47,947 nucleotides of DNA, from NCBI RefSeq assembly GCF_024158605.1, contig NZ_JAMZGM010000024.1, positions 1-47,947 on the forward strand, in the 5' to 3' direction. This DNA comes from Sebaldella sp. S0638 (GTDB taxonomy: Bacteria > Fusobacteriota > Fusobacteriia > Fusobacteriales > Leptotrichiaceae). Positions 44,682 through 47,947 of the stretch are shown piece after piece (position 1 is the first letter of the stretch; every line of letters begins with the position of its first letter). The notes under the pieces are model-generated. The model was not told where the DNA came from, did not search any database, and saw only the letters and a list, made by a program, of their open reading frames with translations. A program made the position numbers and the translations under genes.

Positions 44682-45314
44682 TTACATATTTGACAGTAAA
44701 TGCTTCAGTCTTGTTGCTACCATTTTGATACCGATCTTATTATTACCTCCACGGGGAATAATAACATCAGCGTATCTTTTACTGGGTTCTACAAATTCCA
44801 GATGCATTGGTTTTACGGTTTTTCTATATTGATCCTTTATGTTGTCAAAGCTTCTTCCGCGTTCTTTCATATCACGTTCGATCCTCCTCAGAAGTCTCTC
44901 GTCATCATCAGTATCTACAAAAACTTTCACATCAAAAAGGCTTCTTAATTCTTCAAGCGTAAATAATAATATACCTTCTACCACTATTAATTTCGAAGGT
45001 CTTACTACTTCCACCTCACTTCTTCTATTATAAATTTTAAAATCATAAATAGGTTTTTCTATTTCATGCCCTGCGCTTAATTCTTTTATATGCTGAATTA
45101 ACAGCGGAAAATCAATCAAATCAGGATGGTCATAGTTCAGTTCCACCCTTTCAGAGAATGAAAGATGATCGTTTTTTACATAATAAGAGTCCTGTTCCAG
45201 TAATACAGGTTTTATTTCATAATTTTTCAGGTACTCAAGAATGTAATGTGCCACACTGGTCTTCCCTGAACCGGTTCCTCCCGCTATTCCTACTACTATT
45301 GATTTAGATTTCAT
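44682..45314 (-). CDS. udk: uridine kinase
   Basis: A 210-residue P-loop kinase that phosphorylates uridine and cytidine to UMP and CMP (pyrimidine salvage). Walker A GGTGSGKT is at 12-19. The DHPDLIDFPLL substrate segment, IYDFKIYNRR, and the RRIERDMKERGRS lid follow in canonical order. Length is as usual (about 210). It lies 72 bases upstream of the oxidoreductase gene on the same strand. No terminator is seen in between, so read-through is possible. Confidence 0.95.
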   Translation of the reverse strand: MKSKSIVVGIAGGTGSGKTSVAHYILEYLKNYEIKPVLLEQDSYYVKNDHLSFSERVELNYDHPDLIDFPLLIQHIKELSAGHEIEKPIYDFKIYNRRSEVEVVRPSKLIVVEGILLFTLEELRSLFDVKVFVDTDDDERLLRRIERDMKERGRSFDNIKDQYRKTVKPMHLEFVEPSKRYADVIIPRGGNNKIGIKMVATRLKHLLSNM

Positions 45315-45463
45315 AATACCTCCATTATATTTAGTATATAATATATGAGGTATGTTTTCAATGTTTTATTTACTATTTTTACAGTAAGATTTCCGGCACT
45401 TCCGGAGCCTGACTTCTAAGATTATTATACACCCTCCTGCTTTGTTTTTCCTTTATATAACAA

Positions 45464-45495
45464 AAAATCCGGCAATAAAACAAAAACCGGATTTT
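45464..45495 (-). terminator. terminator of the AraC/GyrI regulator gene
   Basis: AAAATCCGG and CCGGATTTT form a perfect 9-bp stem with a 14-base loop, followed by six T on the minus strand. Confidence 0.8.
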
Positions 45496-45535
45496 ATAAT
45501 TTTTTATGATACTTATTAGGTGCTTCATGCCTGCT

Positions 45536-46393
45536 TTATACTTTTACCACCGGAACCCATATTTCAGTGATATAATTTTCATCAGTTATATCACCGGACG
45601 GATATAATTCAAAGTCCGGTTTATTGTCATGCTTATACTCAGCTCCTGTAAGTACCTCTTCATAGATTTGTTTTGTCATAGACTGGACAGATTCGGGCAG
45701 TTTTCCCTTTGCTTCAAAAATCATCCATTCTGCTTCTGGAATCATATACTCCTGAAAATTCCCTTCTGCTCTGGAATTACTGCTTACACAAATCATATAG
45801 TCGTATCCTGTCCCTGTTCCATGAGGTATACATAACCCCAGAATCCCTTTCAGTTCCCCGTCCATTTTAGTGCAGATTTCTTCACACTCCCGGGAATTGT
45901 TAAATTCATTCCAGAATTTCGGTATATTTTCCATACCTTCTTCTACATTTTTATATGTACGTTTTACTCCAATTACCCTGAATTGCTCTTTTTTCATAAT
46001 TTTATTTTTCATTTCTTTTCCTCCTTTAATTATCATGGAGAAATGTAACTTTGGATAAGTTTTTAATTCATTGCTTCTCACTCTGCCGTCCTTTGGAGAA
46101 ATTCCGTGAAAATTTTTGAAAGCTTTAGAGAAAGCGTCTGCCGACTCATAGTTATATTTGAATGCTATATCTATTATTCTCATGTCTGTTTCCCTTATAT
46201 CCACAGCTGCTTTTGAGAGTCTGCGGTTTCTTATATATTCGCCGAAAGTTACTCCCGAAATTACAGAGAAAACCCTTTGTATATTATATTCGGAACATAC
46301 GCATATCTGAGCGATCTTTTTTATTTCCACTTCATTTTCAAGATTATTTTCTATATATTCCAAAGCTTTGTTTAAAGTGCTTATCCAGTTCAT
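45536..46393 (-). CDS. AraC family regulator with GyrI-like effector domain
   Basis: A 285-residue transcription regulator. The two AraC helix-turn-helix motifs occupy residues about 8-105 (IKKIAQICVCSEYNIQRVF and RIIDIAFKYNYESADAFSKAF). Residues about 125-285 are a GyrI-like/AraC effector-binding domain, as in Rob, SbmC and BmrR-type sensors of amphipathic or toxic small molecules. RBS AAAGGAG lies 6 bases before the ATG. It may respond to xenobiotics or stress. Its targets are unknown; the adjacent SDR gene has its own MerR-type control. Confidence 0.9.
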   Translation of the reverse strand: MNWISTLNKALEYIENNLENEVEIKKIAQICVCSEYNIQRVFSVISGVTFGEYIRNRRLSKAAVDIRETDMRIIDIAFKYNYESADAFSKAFKNFHGISPKDGRVRSNELKTYPKLHFSMIIKGGKEMKNKIMKKEQFRVIGVKRTYKNVEEGMENIPKFWNEFNNSRECEEICTKMDGELKGILGLCIPHGTGTGYDYMICVSSNSRAEGNFQEYMIPEAEWMIFEAKGKLPESVQSMTKQIYEEVLTGAEYKHDNKPDFELYPSGDITDENYITEIWVPVVKV

Positions 46394-46504
46394 TTCTTTC
46401 TCCTTTGTAATAATTATAGTATATTCAGAAATATAATGTATGTCTTATTATGCCCGGTTTTGAAGGAATCGAAATCAATATTTCCGATACAAAGTTTCTG
46501 CATA

Positions 46505-47269
46505 TTACAGCATCATTCCGCCGGATGCTTCAATACGCTGTGCATTTACCCAGCCCATATCATCTGTACAAAGGCTGGCAACAACCCCGCCGATATCTGT
46601 AGCTTCTCCTATTCTTCCAAGTGCAGTCTGTGCTCCTATCTGGTCTTTTATTTCCGGATGCTTAACATATCTGTCACCGCTGAACTCTGTATTAATTGCT
46701 CCCGGAGCTACCGTATTTACTCTTATTCCTCTTGCCCCCAGTTCTTTTGCCATATATTTAGTCAGTATCTCTACAGCACCTTTCATTGCTGCATATGCCC
46801 CTGACCCCGGAACTGTAAAACGTGTCAGCCCTGAGGAAATATTTACTATTCCTCCGTCGTCTGCAAGAACAGAAAGCAGTTTCTGTGTCAAAAAGAATAC
46901 TCCTTTAAAATGTACATTCATTAAGCTGTCAAACTGTTCCTCCGTGAGTTCTGCAACAGGTGAATATATTCCAAAACCTGCATTATTTATTAAAAAATCA
47001 AAATGTTTTTTCCCCCATTTTTTCTCCAACACTTCCAAAAATTGTAATTTAAAATTTTCAAAAGAAGATATATTCCCGGCATCAAGCTGTAATGCAGCTG
47101 CCTTCCCACCGATTTTTTCTATCTCTGCCACTGTTTCATCCGCTTTTTCCTTTTGTGAGTTATAAGTAATTACTACATCTATTCCTTTTTTCGCAAGGGA
47201 TATGGCAGAATCTCTCCCGAGTCCTCTGCTTCCGCCTGTGACCAGTGCTATTTTTCTTTGTTTATCCAT
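46505..47269 (-). CDS. SDR family NAD(P)-dependent oxidoreductase
   Basis: A 254-residue short-chain dehydrogenase. It has cofactor motif TGGSRGLG (11-18), NNAG (95-98), and catalytic Ser145/146, Tyr159 and Lys163. It resembles FabG and glucose-dehydrogenase-like SDRs, but the substrate is unknown. It is divergent from the merR-type gene, and its promoter has the 19-bp spacer and dyad of a MerR-activated promoter. That makes an aldehyde or other reactive carbonyl a plausible substrate, by analogy with AdhR/NmlR regulons. No clear terminator follows. Confidence 0.9.
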   Translation of the reverse strand: MDKQRKIALVTGGSRGLGRDSAISLAKKGIDVVITYNSQKEKADETVAEIEKIGGKAAALQLDAGNISSFENFKLQFLEVLEKKWGKKHFDFLINNAGFGIYSPVAELTEEQFDSLMNVHFKGVFFLTQKLLSVLADDGGIVNISSGLTRFTVPGSGAYAAMKGAVEILTKYMAKELGARGIRVNTVAPGAINTEFSGDRYVKHPEIKDQIGAQTALGRIGEATDIGGVVASLCTDDMGWVNAQRIEASGGMML

Positions 47270-47307
47270 AAAATTTCACTTCCTTTTCAGATTATGTAAT
47301 AAATCAC

Positions 47308-47336
47308 TTGAAAATATTCTAAATGTGATTTATATT
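47308..47336 (+). promoter_or_regulatory. promoter of the merR-type gene
   Basis: TTGAAA (47308-47313), a 17-bp spacer and TATATT (47331-47336). The start near 47343 lies just before the MerR dyad, so bound regulator should hinder its own transcription. Confidence 0.6.
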
Positions 47337-47337
47337 A

Positions 47338-47368
47338 ATACTAACACTTAGAGATATATCTAAGTCAA
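47338..47368 (-). promoter_or_regulatory. MerR-type promoter of the SDR gene (19-bp spacer)
   Basis: On the minus strand -35 TTGACT (47363-47368) and -10 TAGTAT (47338-47343) are separated by 19 bp, the over-long spacing typical of MerR-family targets. The dyad CTTAGA-N6-TCTAAG (47347-47364) fills most of the spacer. Confidence 0.75.
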
Positions 47369-47403
47369 GTATTTTTTTATAAATTTTAAAGGAGGTTTTT
47401 CAT

Positions 47404-47826
47404 TTGACTTATTCTATTAATGAAGTAGCAGAAAAATTCGGAATTTCAGCGCATACCATCCGGTTTTACGAGAAGGAAGGTGTTCTTCCGTTTGTTTCCA
47501 GAAGCAAGTCCGGGCATAGAGTATTCACTGAGGGTGACCTGACTTTGTTCAAACTTATCTGCTGTCTGAAAGATACAGGTATGCAGATCAAAAACATAAA
47601 AAAATATATTGATATGTGTATGTCAGGTACTTCTACAATAAGCAGCAGAAAAACTATGCTTTCCAAACATCGGGAAACGATAATCAGACAGATGGAAATC
47701 CTGAAAGAAAATCTGGATTTAATTGATTCAAAAATTGAAATCTATGAATCGCCTGATGCTGTGGAGATTGTCAGTGAAATGCTTGCTCATGCGGCTGAGG
47801 AGAAAAATAAGAATAAACTGATATAG
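47404..47826 (+). CDS. MerR family regulator, AdhR/NmlR-like
   Basis: A 140-residue MerR-type activator. A winged HTH (INEVAEKFGISAHTIRFYEKEG) fills the N-terminus, followed by HRVFTEGDL, CLKDTGM and a long dimerisation coiled coil (about 78-118) ending in KIEIYE. The layout matches the AdhR/NmlR subfamily that senses aldehydes or electrophiles through a conserved Cys near position 52-54; here Cys53-Cys54 occupy it. The start codon is TTG 47404 with AAGGAGG 8 bases upstream. It is divergent from the SDR gene, its likely target. No metal-binding Cys loop of the MerR/CueR type is seen at the C-terminus. Confidence 0.88.
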   Translation: MTYSINEVAEKFGISAHTIRFYEKEGVLPFVSRSKSGHRVFTEGDLTLFKLICCLKDTGMQIKNIKKYIDMCMSGTSTISSRKTMLSKHRETIIRQMEILKENLDLIDSKIEIYESPDAVEIVSEMLAHAAEEKNKNKLI

Positions 47827-47947
47827 AATTATTACTTTCAATACTAAAAAATCGACTTTAAAAGTAAATCTGGGAGTGTGCAAGAAAGTCTGTAAATTAA
47901 ATCTGATATAATAAAAGATTTGTTTTTCATATATTGATTTATCTATT

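Noticed and set aside
47870-47947. Promoter for a gene beyond the right edge (TATAAT at 47907-47912)
   Set aside because: There is no acceptable -35 at 16-18 bp and no start codon or RBS before the window ends.

Overview
The window looks like chromosome from an AT-rich, anaerobic, diderm bacterium. The best guess is Fusobacteriota, Leptotrichiaceae, and most like Sebaldella or Leptotrichia. That guess rests on the low GC content, strong AGGAGG ribosome binding sites, a 2,535-residue type V autotransporter with an outer-membrane barrel, clostridial-type ferredoxin and flavodoxin, and abundant PTS/ABC sugar import. No 16S or other decisive marker is present, so the taxon is an inference.

Layout. 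1-800: start of a gene leaving the left edge, then a small 2[4Fe-4S] ferredoxin. 803-8410: giant autotransporter. 8411-9832: a mostly non-coding stretch with an orphan palindrome, a recombinase-like ORF remnant, tRNA-Leu(GAG), and a promoter / Met-rich 50-codon ORF / intrinsic terminator block. 9833-13540: metN-metI-metQ methionine ABC importer plus an M20 amidohydrolase. 13767-15826: DUF2023 protein, flavodoxin, D-Ala-D-Ala carboxypeptidase. 16016-21398: LacI regulator, sugar-binding lipoprotein, ATPase, permease and PfkB kinase in one operon with two LacI-type operators. 21705-26047: frameshifted beta-lactamase-family gene, DKNYY-like secreted protein, EamA exporter. 26124-32059: recG, a small outer-membrane protein, YebC/PmpR, and two tandem TPR proteins. 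32265-33107: secreted protein with a JAMM-like motif. 33189-38229: galactitol-type PTS operon (regulator, IIA, IIB, IIC, dehydrogenase, aldolase) in which a deletion has joined IIC to the dehydrogenase. 38464-45314: TrkH/KtrB potassium channel, methyltransferase, M32 carboxypeptidase, DUF502 protein, CoA-disulfide-reductase-like enzyme, uridine kinase. 45536-47826: AraC/GyrI regulator, and an SDR oxidoreductase divergent from a MerR regulator.

Most striking is the region before metNIQ. A consensus promoter is followed by a small ORF with an excellent RBS and 8 Met codons in a 12-codon stretch, then a hairpin with an eight-T run that ends only 26 bases before the metN start codon. There is no room for another promoter after the terminator, so metNIQ must be transcribed through it. 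This is the architecture of leader-peptide attenuation sensing methionine (charged tRNA-Met), in place of the S-box, T-box or MetJ control usual for methionine genes.

Second-tier observations: a MerR-type 19-bp-spacer promoter for the SDR gene, overlapping the regulator's own promoter; two LacI operators 109 bp apart; a one-base frameshift in an A-run; the IIC/dehydrogenase deletion junction; a probable ATT start codon for the PTS regulator; and a periplasmic JAMM-like protein.
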